A stretch of 9,536 nucleotides of DNA from an uncultured Parabacteroides sp. (GCA_900770835.1 CAAGLQ010000067.1:1-9536); one strand, 5' to 3'. Shown: positions 1 through 7,332, counted from the stretch's first letter. Program-made: numbers and translations. Notes: generated from the letters alone by a model not told the origin.

Positions 1-2
1 CT

Positions 3-470
3 GTTTTGGTATGTCAAAGGCTATGGCAGCATGGCGTACATTTGAGGAAAACATATGGGTACGTCACCAAGCAACGGAGATTCACAGCCTCATTGCCGAA
101 ATCACACACGAACGACGCTTTTTGCATAGCCGGTAATTTGAATGCGATCAGACTCGGCTATTGTTATTACATGCGCTGCGTCCGGAGACACACGCGCTCG
201 TTGCATGTCATGAAACCAAGCAAGGGTGGCTTGCGCCGTAGCGCTGTCGCACCAAAGTTCATCGGGACTTCGAGAATCCAACGTTACGACATGGTGCGTT
301 ATAGAGGTCAGGAGTGCTTTGTTTTCGGTAGCACAAATGGGCGTTTGATACTAAAGGATATTTACGGGAAGAAGGTCCATAAGACATCCAGTGTAAGTAC
401 GAAAACCGTGAAGTTTATGCAGAAAAAGCGAAATGGTTTCATGATATACCGTGTAAAAGAGGTATTGTAA
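3..470 (+). CDS. iscB: IscB-type RNA-guided nuclease, C-terminal part (cut by window edge)
   Basis: About 155 codons run in from the left edge to a TAA stop. The visible part matches the end of IscB proteins, the transposon-encoded ancestors of Cas9 that use an omega RNA to cut DNA. Near residues 17-22 is TYGYVT, followed by LPKSHTNDAFCIAGN, the RuvC-III segment with its His and catalytic Asp. A basic stretch (MRCVRRHTRSLH) and the TAM-interaction-type region RYDMVRYRGQECFVFGS then lead to the C-terminus. The HNH and RuvC-I/II parts and the omega RNA, normally upstream, would lie outside the window. No TnpA transposase is seen downstream. In the first 35-50 bases a neighbouring frame (MSKAMAAWRTFEEN, from base 11) also looks IscB-like, so a frameshift near the edge is possible and the gene may be broken. 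The family call is firm; intactness is unknown. Confidence 0.85.
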   Translation, partial: VLVCQRLWQHGVHLRKTYGYVTKQRRFTASLPKSHTNDAFCIAGNLNAIRLGYCYYMRCVRRHTRSLHVMKPSKGGLRRSAVAPKFIGTSRIQRYDMVRYRGQECFVFGSTNGRLILKDIYGKKVHKTSSVSTKTVKFMQKKRNGFMIYRVKEVL

Positions 471-669
471 TTGTTTGTATAATTGACTTTTATTATGTAT
501 ATATGTACTTCCGAAACTTGAGTGAACAATGATCCCTGTCAGGATTCAGTTTTCTATATGAGGTTGTGATTGATTCTTAAGAGGTTTCGAAAGTGAATGG
601 TGGATGTTAATTATGGTTTAGAAAATGCACATTTTGACTGCGTAAAATGGCGGGTCCTGAACTTGCCCT

Positions 670-677
670 TATTTTTG
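670..677 (+). promoter_or_regulatory. Candidate -7 element for the outer-membrane barrel gene
   Basis: TATTTTTG fits the Bacteroidetes -7 consensus TAnnTTTG exactly. No TTTG sits at the expected 19-20 bp upstream, so support is partial. If it is used, transcription would start near 684, immediately at a leader hairpin. Confidence 0.35.
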
Positions 678-682
678 CGATA

Positions 683-708
683 GGCTTGAACAGTCAGAGA
701 CTCAAGCC
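683..708 (+). other. Leader hairpin upstream of the barrel gene
   Basis: GGCTTGA and TCAAGCC form a perfect 7-bp stem around a 12-nt loop. No T-run follows, so it is not a terminator. Placed at the probable 5' end of the mRNA it could protect or regulate the transcript; that role is inferred. Confidence 0.35.
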
Positions 709-739
709 ACAATACGAATAAATACGAGATTTGGATAAG

Positions 740-1219
740 ATGAGAAAGTTTTTCAGTCTATGCGCGGTGTGTCTGGTATCGCTTGCGTCCTATGCGTCTG
801 ATTTTGGGGTGGGCGTGAACGTGGGTGCCGCCACGAAATCGGGTATGTCAACAGGTATGGTTGGCGTGAAAGGTTTAATTGGCTTGCCTTTGAAATTGGC
901 ATTGGCCCCCTCCGTGAATTATTGGTTTCCCAAAGATGTGGGTGCACAGACCGTAAACTATTGGGACTTGAACGTGGATGTGCATTACAATTTGTTGCAT
1001 GTGGGACCGCTAAAGGTGTATCCACTGGTGGGCGTGAACTATAGCCATTGGTCGCTGAAGGACACGGACCTGAACGACGGGCAGGTCGCGGCTAACGTGG
1101 GTGCGGGTGCGCAGGTTAAGTTCTTGCCCATGTTGGGAGCAAGCATCGAGGCGAAAGCCTTGATCGGTGACAATATTACACAATTTATACCTGCCGCTAC
1201 GCTGTATTTGATGTTTTAG
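740..1219 (+). CDS. Small outer-membrane beta-barrel protein (159 aa)
   Basis: The product starts with a classical signal peptide (MRKFFSLCAVCLVSLASYAS, likely cut near residue 19-20). The mature part has alternating, glycine-rich strands such as FGVGVNVGA, YWDLNVDVHYNLL, VYPLVGVNYSHW and VAANVGAGAQVKFL, and ends in an aromatic residue (LYLMF), as outer-membrane barrels do. The size fits a short 8-strand barrel of the OmpW/outer-membrane-beta-barrel type. Ligand or transport role cannot be told. The ATG at 740 is preferred over an in-frame TTG three codons upstream because it begins exactly at the basic n-region of the signal peptide. The next gene begins 113 bp downstream with its own promoter-like sequence, so this is probably a single-gene unit. 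Confidence 0.8.
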   Translation: MRKFFSLCAVCLVSLASYASDFGVGVNVGAATKSGMSTGMVGVKGLIGLPLKLALAPSVNYWFPKDVGAQTVNYWDLNVDVHYNLLHVGPLKVYPLVGVNYSHWSLKDTDLNDGQVAANVGAGAQVKFLPMLGASIEAKALIGDNITQFIPAATLYLMF

Positions 1220-1283
1220 TTGTACGAGTTTGTAGGATCGTTCCTGTTTAGAGACTGGGAGTGATTTATTTTGAATCGTTTAG

Positions 1284-1314
1284 TTTGTATTATCTGGCGT
1301 AGCGGATAGGTATA
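1284..1314 (+). promoter_or_regulatory. Candidate promoter of the PIN-PhoH gene
   Basis: TTTG at 1284-1287 is followed after 19 bp by TAGGTATA, a partial match to TAnnTTTG. The predicted start near 1321 would leave a leader of about 12 nt before the ATG at 1333, with AAGAAAGG just upstream of the start codon. Confidence 0.4.
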
Positions 1315-1332
1315 ATTGTCATCAAGAAAGGT

Positions 1333-2670
1333 ATGAGAAAGGTTAAGTCAAATATCAGAAAGCATTTTGTTCTGGATACGAATGTGATTCTTCACGATGC
1401 GAGCTGTATCCATCAGTTTGAGGATAACCATGTGTATATCCCGTTCACCGTACTCAGAGAACTGGATCGCTTCAAGAAAGGGAATGATCAGCGGAGCTTC
1501 AACGCACGCGAGTTTATGCGCTGCTTGGATGAGCTGATCAAACATCCGACCAAGGAGCGAAACGTGTTCTCGCTGGGCAAGGGCAAGGGTAACCTGGTGC
1601 TGATGCATCCTATTTGGCAAAATCAACCGGACATGAATGCCGATGATTTGATTATCTTTGAGATCAGCCAACTGGCCAAAGATGGGACGGTGAAACCGGT
1701 GATCCTGGTATCCAAGGATATCAACATGCGTATCAAGGCTTTTTTGTCTGGCTACGAGGCGGAGGATTACTTTAATGATAAGGTGAACACCAAAGATTTG
1801 TTCAAGGAGACGCATCCGGTGATTGAACAGGTGGATGGCGCTTTGATTGATCAACTGTATCAGGAGGGTGGATCCATCGAAAAAGAACAGCTACCTTGCC
1901 AGGAACTGCTGATTGCCAATCGCTGCTGCATGTTGAAGAGTGACCGGAATAGTGTCATGGTACGGTATAATCCTTTTAAGGATAACGTACGCCGCATTGC
2001 GAAAGTGACTTGCATGGGTATCACTCCACGAAACATGGAGCAGAGCTTTGCCTGCGAAGTCTTGATGGACCAGGATATCAAACTGGTGGCTATCACAGGT
2101 AAGGCGGGTACGGGCAAGACGCTGCTGGCACTGGCCGCCGCACTGGAATGCAGCCAGTATCTCAAGAATACCTATGAGCAGATTTTGCTATCCAGGCCGA
2201 TCGTGGCGCTGTCCAACCGGGATTTGGGCTTTCTGCCTGGCGATGCCAAGGAGAAGGTCATGCCCTATATGCAACCGCTATATGATAACCTGAACACGAT
2301 TAAACGGTCGTTTGGATTACAGTCTCCTAAACCACAGTTGATTGATAAGTGGTTGAAAGAGGGCTTTCTCTGTATTGAGCCGCTGGCATTTATACGGGGT
2401 CGCAGCCTGACGAAGAGTTTCTGTATCATCGACGAGGCGCAGAACCTGACACCGCACGAGATCAAAACGATCGTGACCCGGGCAGGCGAGGGCACGAAAA
2501 TGGTGTTCACGGGTGACTTGCAACAGATCGATTCCCCCTATCTGGATGCGGAAAGTAATGGCTTGGCCTATCTGATTGATCGTATGCGGGGACAGCAGTT
2601 GTTCGCTCATGTCAACCTGACCAAAGGGGAACGCAGCGAACTGGCTGAATTGGCGTCAAACATTTTGTAG
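1333..2670 (+). CDS. phoH2: PIN-PhoH family ATPase / predicted RNase (PhoH2 type)
   Basis: This 445-aa protein has the full PIN-plus-PhoH architecture. The N-terminal PIN nuclease domain (about 10-150) shows VLDTNVILHD with acidic residues D15, E43, D104/D105 and D129 as candidate metal ligands. The C-terminal PhoH P-loop ATPase (about 230-445) has Walker A GKAGTGKT at 256-263, Walker B CIIDEAQN at 364-371 and the following TGDLQQID near 393-400. Proteins of this layout (mycobacterial PhoH2, Bacillus YlaK) are thought to be cytoplasmic ATP-dependent RNA unwinding and cleaving enzymes; the exact role here is inferred from family. Length is normal and all key residues are present, so the gene looks intact. 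It stands alone between a barrel gene and a terminator. No partner antitoxin is visible next to it. Confidence 0.92.
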   Translation: MRKVKSNIRKHFVLDTNVILHDASCIHQFEDNHVYIPFTVLRELDRFKKGNDQRSFNAREFMRCLDELIKHPTKERNVFSLGKGKGNLVLMHPIWQNQPDMNADDLIIFEISQLAKDGTVKPVILVSKDINMRIKAFLSGYEAEDYFNDKVNTKDLFKETHPVIEQVDGALIDQLYQEGGSIEKEQLPCQELLIANRCCMLKSDRNSVMVRYNPFKDNVRRIAKVTCMGITPRNMEQSFACEVLMDQDIKLVAITGKAGTGKTLLALAAALECSQYLKNTYEQILLSRPIVALSNRDLGFLPGDAKEKVMPYMQPLYDNLNTIKRSFGLQSPKPQLIDKWLKEGFLCIEPLAFIRGRSLTKSFCIIDEAQNLTPHEIKTIVTRAGEGTKMVFTGDLQQIDSPYLDAESNGLAYLIDRMRGQQLFAHVNLTKGERSELAELASNIL

Positions 2671-2698
2671 CTTTAAAGCTCTCCATATTTCGAGTTTG

Positions 2699-2740
2699 AA
2701 CCCATCTATGCGTTGGTCGCATGGGTGGGTTTTTCTTTAT
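2699..2740 (+). terminator. Intrinsic terminator after phoH2
   Basis: AACCCA and TGGGTT, with an inner ATGCG/CGCAT pair, form a long hairpin around TTGGT. It is followed by TTTTTCTTTAT. It ends the plus-strand transcript and sits four bases before the end of the convergent minus-strand gene, so it may serve both sides. Confidence 0.8.
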
Positions 2741-2743
2741 TGA

Positions 2744-2983
2744 TCAGTTATTGCAGAGCGTGATAGTCATGTACTCAGACTTTTCCGGGGATCGTTTCAC
2801 TTGGGTCGTGCGGATCGGTATGTTGGGACCATATAGGTTGTGTTGCAGGGATTCCAGCTGTTTGAGTTCCCTTAGTTTCTCGTTGGCTTGCCGCAAAACC
2901 TGATTGGTACGAAGGATCTGTCGCCAGAGGAATAGCATCAAGATGCCATTCACAAGAATAGCAATTATCAGTATAACAGACAT
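2744..2983 (-). CDS. Small membrane-anchored coiled-coil protein (79 aa), function unknown
   Basis: Residues 2-20 (SVILIIAILVNGILMLFLW) form one membrane segment right at the N-terminus. Residues about 22-50 are a charged heptad-like helix (RTNQVLRQANEKLRELKQLESL), then a short polar tail. No family is recognised. The reading is supported by a good Bacteroidetes promoter ending about 17 nt upstream of the ATG and by its convergent placement against the phoH2 terminator. The protein would be a bitopic inner-membrane protein with a cytoplasmic coiled coil that may oligomerise. No functional partner is suggested by the neighbours. Confidence 0.6.
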   Translation of the reverse strand: MSVILIIAILVNGILMLFLWRQILRTNQVLRQANEKLRELKQLESLQHNLYGPNIPIRTTQVKRSPEKSEYMTITLCNN

Positions 2984-3006
2984 AATTTATTAGGTTTGAT
3001 TGGCGA

Positions 3007-3038
3007 CAAAATTAGGGGTTTGGCTCATCACAAGCAAG
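3007..3038 (-). promoter_or_regulatory. Bacteroidetes-type promoter of the 79-aa membrane protein gene
   Basis: Read on the minus strand, CTTG (3038-3035) is followed after 20 bp by TAATTTTG (3014-3007), a full match to TAnnTTTG. The predicted start lies about 17 nt before the ATG at 2983. Confidence 0.55.
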
Positions 3039-3182
3039 TTTACCATGAGAATGTTATACTTAATTGACAATTGGATAGATTGGGTCTATTGGCTTTGTAT
3101 TGTTAATTCTCACGGTTTTCAATGTGTCGAAGCACGCTAATCTAACGAGATTGTATAACTTTACGATTGGATAATATAGTTG

Positions 3183-4412
3183 ATGTCTATGAACGCATTT
3201 GATCGAATTAGAGAAGAGGGGCGCCTGCTCTACGAATACATCAGAGGGAGTCACCTCTATGGGCTCAACAGCGCGGATAGCGATGTAGATACGGGTGGTG
3301 TGTTTATCTGCAGGAACGAGGCTTTGTTGACCGCCGTTCCCTCTCCCATAGATTGCGGCATACAGGCTTATCAGGCTCAAGTGACCGATGAACGGCATGA
3401 CAACACCTGGTTTGAGATTGGTGAGTTTTTTCGTTTGGCACTCAAGTCCAACCCGAGTGTGCTTGAATCCTTATTCGTGCCTGAGGATCTGACACTCGGG
3501 CGGATCCATCCTATCATGGGACTGTTACGGAAAGAGCGAGATCATTTTGTCAGCAAGGATTTGGTGAGCACTTTGTTCAATTACGCAAGTAGCCAAATCG
3601 CTAAGACAAGGGGCCTGAACAAGAAAATTGTCAATCCGGTCGAAAAGAGACTGTCACCGTATGATTTTATCTATACGTTTCAAGGACAGGGCAGCACACG
3701 TTTTCGGGATTGGTTAAACAATAGGGGTATGTACAGCGCTTATTGCGGGCTGGTGAACGTGCCGAACATGTACGAGATCTATGGCGTGTATTATGATTTC
3801 GGTCAGCATCGATTGGATCATCCAGCGTGTCTGACGGATGATCAATTTGTTGGCTTTGTGGCGACGTTCCTAAATAGTGACAAGTCGATGGCAGCGGATT
3901 TTCTGCAAAACGTGACACCTGTGGGATATAGGGGCATCTTGGCAGGTGATGGTTCTTCAAATCAGCTACGTCTATCCGCTGTTTGGGACAAGAAGGCGAA
4001 ACCGATCTGCCATATCTCCTATAACCGGAGCGGGTATTCCTCGCATTGCAAAGACTATAATCAGTATCAAGAGTGGGTGGCTAACCGAAATGAGAAACGG
4101 TATCTTTCTAATTTGGATAAGAATTATGATTCCAAGAACTTGATGCATTGTTTCAGGTTGTTACACATGGCCAAGGAGATTGCGTTAGGTCAGGGATTCA
4201 TTCTGAAAAGGACCGAGGATCGGGAGTTCCTGTTGGGCATCCACAATCATCAATTTGAATACGATGAGCTGATCGAACGGGCGGAGGGTGAGAAAAAGGA
4301 GATTGAACGACTGATCGTGACCTCTCCCCTACCCGATCATGTGGACGTTGAGTGGGCACGTGCCTTATTATTACAGGTTCGGATGGAGCAACTGAAGTAT
4401 TTTGCGTTATGA
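3183..4412 (+). CDS. RlaP/YcgL-type predicted nucleotidyltransferase (409 aa)
   Basis: The N-terminus carries the polymerase-beta nucleotidyltransferase signature GSHLYGLNSADSDVDTGGVF: G22-S23, then the metal-binding D34-x-D36. It is followed by a region typical of COG3541 proteins (FEIGEFFRLALKSNPSVLESLFVPED). The family is predicted to transfer nucleotides and some members (RlaP) have been linked to RNA repair; the substrate is unknown. The rest (about 110-409) is a mostly helical domain ending in a charged helix and VRMEQLKYFAL. Length is near the usual for the family and the active-site residues are intact. The ATG at 3183 was chosen; a TTG one codon upstream and another ATG at 3189 are alternatives. 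It is flanked by an 0.2-kb promoter region and, downstream, the group II intron, and is not in an operon. No ligase or kinase-phosphatase partner is visible here. Confidence 0.8.
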   Translation: MSMNAFDRIREEGRLLYEYIRGSHLYGLNSADSDVDTGGVFICRNEALLTAVPSPIDCGIQAYQAQVTDERHDNTWFEIGEFFRLALKSNPSVLESLFVPEDLTLGRIHPIMGLLRKERDHFVSKDLVSTLFNYASSQIAKTRGLNKKIVNPVEKRLSPYDFIYTFQGQGSTRFRDWLNNRGMYSAYCGLVNVPNMYEIYGVYYDFGQHRLDHPACLTDDQFVGFVATFLNSDKSMAADFLQNVTPVGYRGILAGDGSSNQLRLSAVWDKKAKPICHISYNRSGYSSHCKDYNQYQEWVANRNEKRYLSNLDKNYDSKNLMHCFRLLHMAKEIALGQGFILKRTEDREFLLGIHNHQFEYDELIERAEGEKKEIERLIVTSPLPDHVDVEWARALLLQVRMEQLKYFAL

Positions 4413-4466
4413 ATGGATAGGATGTGGTTGGATTCGATTGGTGCGAAACTTCTGGCGGATATCAGA

Positions 4467-4510
4467 ATTGGGTAGGAGCGTAGGGATTAATTCCCTACGC
4501 GACCTCCCAC
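4467..4510 (-). ncRNA. Group II intron domain VI and 3' end
   Basis: GTGTGGGAGG pairs with CTCCTACC, around an inner perfect stem GCGTAGGGA/TCCCTACGC with an ATTAA loop. The branch-point adenosine would lie in this hairpin. The intron ends CCCAAT at 4467. Confidence 0.6.
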
Positions 4511-4543
4511 ACCACCAGGACAAGCGGTTCCGCATCCGGCGGT
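4511..4543 (-). ncRNA. Group II intron domain V
   Basis: On the minus strand, ACCGCCGGAT, a GCG-GAAC-CGC tip, the two-base TT bulge and GTCCTGGTGGT fold into the small catalytic hairpin. Compared with the usual form there is one extra T in the 3' strand (the T of GTCCTGG) and the loop is GAAC rather than a strict GNRA. This may mean the ribozyme is weakened or decaying. Confidence 0.65.
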
Positions 4544-5104
4544 TTCGAGCTTTCTCATCTTACGATGTGTGGCAAGTTGCTTTCAGCCATCCCTTTGACT
4601 ATCGTCACTTCTATTCCCTTGTCGGATTCCGTCCTATCGTCTGAATAGAGAGTTCCTTTCGGACATCTGACTACAAATGATTCGCAGGGTAGCAGTCATT
4701 TACTATTGCACTGCTCGATTCAGCCCTTCCCCATAGGCACTCGTGCCTTAGGTACTACGGCCTCTGCTGACTTCTCACGGCAAGTTTTGCTCCGTGGCTT
4801 TCGTAAATACAACTATTCGCCACGTCCGCGAGACCTCCTCGGATAAGGGCATTGTCTTTCCATCTTATACCCACTTCATTTACACCATCCGTTCCGAATA
4901 GCTTTTGGACTTTGATTTACTTAGCAATCTCATCCACGGTCATATGCCTTGTATGAAGTTTCTGTTCGTTGGGCCAGATGTTTGCCGCCAGCTTCCTTCA
5001 GATTCCACCTCACGATGGACACCCTTGCTCTTGGCTATAGCCTTCCCGCTATTAGGGTGGCTTAGGGACTTGCACCCGTTAGACAATGCTCATGCCGAGC
5101 GTAC

Positions 5105-5142
5105 TAAGAAAACGGGCGAGGAATAGAATCTCTCGCCCGTTT
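5105..5142 (-). terminator. Intrinsic terminator of the regulator-rep operon
   Basis: On the minus strand AAACGGGCGAG and CTCGCCCGTTT form an 11-bp stem with an 11-nt loop. TTTTCTTA follows, and the group II intron begins on the very next base. It lies 16 bp after the rep stop codon. Confidence 0.8.
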
Positions 5143-5157
5143 CGATTGTCATAATGT

Positions 5158-6669
5158 CTATTTACTTACCAATGTGGGTTTTACATTGAATTTTTCAGTA
5201 ACCATGCTGGTGAGTGACTGGATATAGGGTCGCATTTCGGTTAGGTGACGCTCCATATAGTCGACGGCCGCACGGGGGAATTTGAGGTAGATGTCCTTAT
5301 CAACAAACTCTATATCTATATTCTTGGTGATACCCTCATGAATGGGGTATTGTTGAATGAGGAACGAGGTTGTCTCCTTCCAGAGCTCCGCACGTCGAAT
5401 AGACTCATCTTGTCTCTTTATGTCTTGCTCCTTCAAGAAAATAATGTCTGCCAACTGGCTATCCAGTACCTCCTCGGTTTTATTTTCCCGAATGTTCCGA
5501 CGCTTCAGCTCCCGAACGAACTCCTGCATGGCCTTAAAGCAATAAGAACCGACACTCTTGATACTCTTGTTCTTGATGCAATACTGATGTAACTCAGCGA
5601 TCTTATCCTCTATGATCGAAAGTTGTAACGGATGGATTTCCTTGATGAGTTCCTTCGCTGAACTGATGTTAATACTCAACTTCTGGTTCATCAACTCAGC
5701 TAAACGATTCTTCTCTGGCGACAGACTCTCAAGCTGATTTTCATAAGTGACCGTAAATATGATGCTTTTCGGCACACCAATCTTCAGGTTGTGCTCTCGC
5801 TTTTCTGTATATTCAAAATAGATGTCACAGGTTCCCTCCTCAAACATGCGTTTCATCTCCCGACGAACGGGCTCGAGGCAATAGGCACGGAATTGACCAT
5901 AAGAGCTGTACTTCTGCACGTTCAACTCCGGAATCTCCACGCCGAAAATATTTTGACGCACGACGGTATATGGCACCTCAATCTTTTTTTCCATGCGACG
6001 TACACTGAGGTAGTTATATACCTGTGGTAAGTAGGGGTTTTTGGTATTGTGAACAACACCATCCAAGACCAAGCCATACCTATTACGTATATCTAATAGG
6101 TAACGAGCAACAGTCAAGCTGATGCCTACGCGGATATGGGGGTTGCGAGGTGGATATTTATAAGTCATATCAAGAATCCGTATATCCCGGACGGCTTTCC
6201 ATTCCTCAAAAACTCCAGGCTCGACATTTTCGACCATCTCCTCTCCTTCTTTCCGCTTGCCGTTCTTATCCACAATATAAGGAACGTAACGGACCGTGAT
6301 CATACTTCCTTTCGAGAAACAGATGTCAAATAGGTTAGTACGTATCACATCGCCATTCTCCATTTTTACATAGACCTGGATAGCACCAGTCTTAGCCAGG
6401 GCATCATAGGTTCTACCATAATTTTCCTTGCGATCCTCGACCTCTGCCATGTGCAAGCTCAAGTGAAACTTACCATCGAGAATATCTGCGTCCTTGAATT
6501 TGAGGTTGATCTGATTGGTCTCCTTATACAGAGAAATCTCAGAGGTCAACGTATCCTGATTTTTTTTCAGAAACGCCATAAAGATCTTATTCAGTGGCAG
6601 CGAAGCTGGAAATCCGATTCCTGTCGCGTTGTACGGAACGATTGTTGTTGTATACTCCTTTTTATTCAT
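5158..6669 (-). CDS. Rep_3-family replication initiator protein (503 aa)
   Basis: The protein has the two-winged-helix layout of plasmid Rep_3/RepB initiators, which bind iterons and open an origin. WH1 is about 20-130. WH2 is about 180-310, with VGISLTVARYLLDI, NPYLPQVYNYL, the RAYCLEPVRREMKRMFEEG helix and YFEYTEKREHNLKIGVPKSIIFTV forming the wing. An extra C-terminal half (315-503) is long for the family. Its last 70 residues (LWKETTSFLIQQYP to IQSLTSMVTEKF) resemble the DnaA domain-I pattern, a partner-binding module; this is a weak inference. The gene starts four bases after the XRE gene's stop, so the two are co-transcribed, and it ends at its own terminator. The large repeat array upstream of the operon is the obvious candidate binding region. 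No relaxase, partition gene or other plasmid function is visible. The Rep_3 call is good; DNA target and activity are unknown. Confidence 0.75.
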   Translation of the reverse strand: MNKKEYTTTIVPYNATGIGFPASLPLNKIFMAFLKKNQDTLTSEISLYKETNQINLKFKDADILDGKFHLSLHMAEVEDRKENYGRTYDALAKTGAIQVYVKMENGDVIRTNLFDICFSKGSMITVRYVPYIVDKNGKRKEGEEMVENVEPGVFEEWKAVRDIRILDMTYKYPPRNPHIRVGISLTVARYLLDIRNRYGLVLDGVVHNTKNPYLPQVYNYLSVRRMEKKIEVPYTVVRQNIFGVEIPELNVQKYSSYGQFRAYCLEPVRREMKRMFEEGTCDIYFEYTEKREHNLKIGVPKSIIFTVTYENQLESLSPEKNRLAELMNQKLSINISSAKELIKEIHPLQLSIIEDKIAELHQYCIKNKSIKSVGSYCFKAMQEFVRELKRRNIRENKTEEVLDSQLADIIFLKEQDIKRQDESIRRAELWKETTSFLIQQYPIHEGITKNIDIEFVDKDIYLKFPRAAVDYMERHLTEMRPYIQSLTSMVTEKFNVKPTLVSK

Positions 6670-6673
6670 GGTA

Positions 6674-6961
6674 TTAATTCTTTACGGATTCAACTTGAGC
6701 TTGCGACAAGTTTCTGTTCATAGACTTAGGCTTACTCTCTGCTTTATTGGACATGGGAGACAAGATCATCAACAACCGGTCATCCAATCCTAAAACAGCT
6801 AATGTCTTAACGAACGCCTCAGTCGAGACGTTCTCCCCGTTCTCAAGACGATATACAGTCGTTATCCCGATCCCAGCCTTGGAGGCTAGTTCGCTTTGCT
6901 TTAATTTTTGATCCCTTCGGATTGACTTGACTCGTTCACCGATCTCCTCTAATACGTTCAT
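6674..6961 (-). CDS. XRE-family helix-turn-helix regulator (95 aa)
   Basis: Residues about 6-62 form a lambda-repressor-type HTH: IGERVKSIRRDQKLKQSELASKAGIGITTVYRLENGENVSTEAFVKTLAVLGL, with the recognition helix around GIGITTVYRLENG. The tail (70-95) is polar, with no toxin or ligand domain. The ATG at 6961 is preferred over an in-frame ATG at 6994 because the latter lies inside the promoter's -7 element and adds eleven residues before the HTH domain. It is the first gene of the operon with rep (4-bp gap), so the natural inference is control of rep level, probably with autorepression at the palindrome in its promoter. It could instead also bind the array; no direct evidence. Confidence 0.85.
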   Translation of the reverse strand: MNVLEEIGERVKSIRRDQKLKQSELASKAGIGITTVYRLENGENVSTEAFVKTLAVLGLDDRLLMILSPMSNKAESKPKSMNRNLSQAQVESVKN

Positions 6962-6991
6962 AGTGCTGATGATTTGTATGTTGTTCGGATG

Positions 6992-7022
6992 CAAATATCA
7001 TTATAATCGTTGATATATCAAA
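6992..7022 (-). promoter_or_regulatory. Promoter of the regulator-rep operon
   Basis: On the minus strand TTTG (7022-7019) is followed after 19 bp by GATATTTG (6999-6992), close to TAnnTTTG. Start would be near 6985, leaving a leader of about 24 nt before the ATG at 6961. Confidence 0.55.
7010..7021. promoter_or_regulatory. Palindromic operator candidate TTGATATATCAA
   Basis: A perfect 12-bp inverted repeat overlaps the -33 element of the operon promoter. This is a fitting place for autorepression by the XRE protein. TTGAT also resembles part of array box A, but the match is too short to mean much. Confidence 0.45.
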
Positions 7023-7066
7023 GATATTTCGAAGGTATTTTTTCATAAATCGATTAATTATTAGAT

Positions 7067-7086
7067 AGTTATCATTTCTTCACGAG
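7067..7086 (-). repeat. Inverted box A, copy i1
   Basis: Reads CTCGTG-AAGAAA-TGATAACT on the minus strand. It is the copy nearest the operon promoter (about 45 bp upstream of its -33 box) and has no box B. Confidence 0.75.
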
Positions 7087-7242
7087 TTTAGAGGTTAGAA
7101 TAGGGCGAAATGGGATGCTTTTCTATGACGGAATCGCCACAGTGGATTAGCTATCTTACACGACTTTGAATAATGATGGATTTATATAGTGTGCTGTTAT
7201 AGGTGTATATAGACCGTCCATTACCGTCTATAGGGCTTTGTA

Positions 7243-7262
7243 AGTTATCATTTGTTCATGAG
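7243..7262 (-). repeat. Inverted box A, copy i2
   Basis: Reads CTCATG-AACAAA-TGATAACT on the minus strand, with one change in the CGTG half. No box B follows. Confidence 0.7.
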
Positions 7263-7300
7263 TTTAATTGGGGTGATTTATAAAAGTTGCGTTACTCTCA

Positions 7301-7320
7301 AGTTATCAATTACACACTTC
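7301..7320 (-). repeat. Inverted box A, copy i3 (degenerate)
   Basis: The TGATAACT half is intact on the minus strand but the other half reads GAAGTGTG, a poor match. No box B follows. Confidence 0.5.
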
Positions 7321-7332
7321 TTTAATTTTCCG

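Larger units (their letters stand above)
471..739. other. Intergenic region between iscB and the barrel gene
   Basis: This stretch holds no believable gene. It is AT-rich just after iscB. I could not identify a clear IS200/IS605-type right end. Its last part contains the candidate promoter and leader hairpin listed separately. Confidence 0.6.
4467..5104 (-). mobile_element. Group IIC-like intron without a reverse transcriptase (ribozyme only)
   Basis: Read on the minus strand, the element begins GTACGCTCGGCATGAGC (5104 downward), the group II 5' end form of GTGCGCCCGGCATGGG. It carries domain I/II landmarks I recognise from IIC introns such as that of Oceanobacillus iheyensis: CGGGTGCAAGTCCC, AAGGGTGTCC, GGAATCTGAAGGAAGC, GAACTTCATA-like and CCGAGGAGGTCT. 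Next comes a domain-III-like AGTCAGCAGAGG, a short domain IV (about 200 nt), domain V, and a domain VI hairpin ending in CCTACCCAAT. Total length about 638 nt. An intron-encoded protein needs well over 1 kb, so none fits. Movement would need a protein supplied in trans. The site is immediately behind a terminator T-tract, the preferred target of class C introns. Exact ends come from motif matching. Confidence 0.8.

Noticed and set aside
753..1025. 90-aa minus-strand frame opposite the barrel gene
   Set aside because: It is antisense to a clear signal-peptide barrel protein and has no recognisable features.
1348..2610. Several minus-strand frames of 81-168 aa opposite the phoH2 gene
   Set aside because: They are shadows of a well-supported plus-strand gene and show no domain features.
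4402..4644. 80-aa plus-strand frame overlapping the end of the nucleotidyltransferase
   Set aside because: It runs antisense through intron domains V-VI, with no family features.
4905..5126. 73-aa open frame on the plus strand ending in LGWLRDLHPLDNAHAERT
   Set aside because: It is the antisense translation of the 5' end of the group II intron. Similar spurious proteins arise from many such introns.
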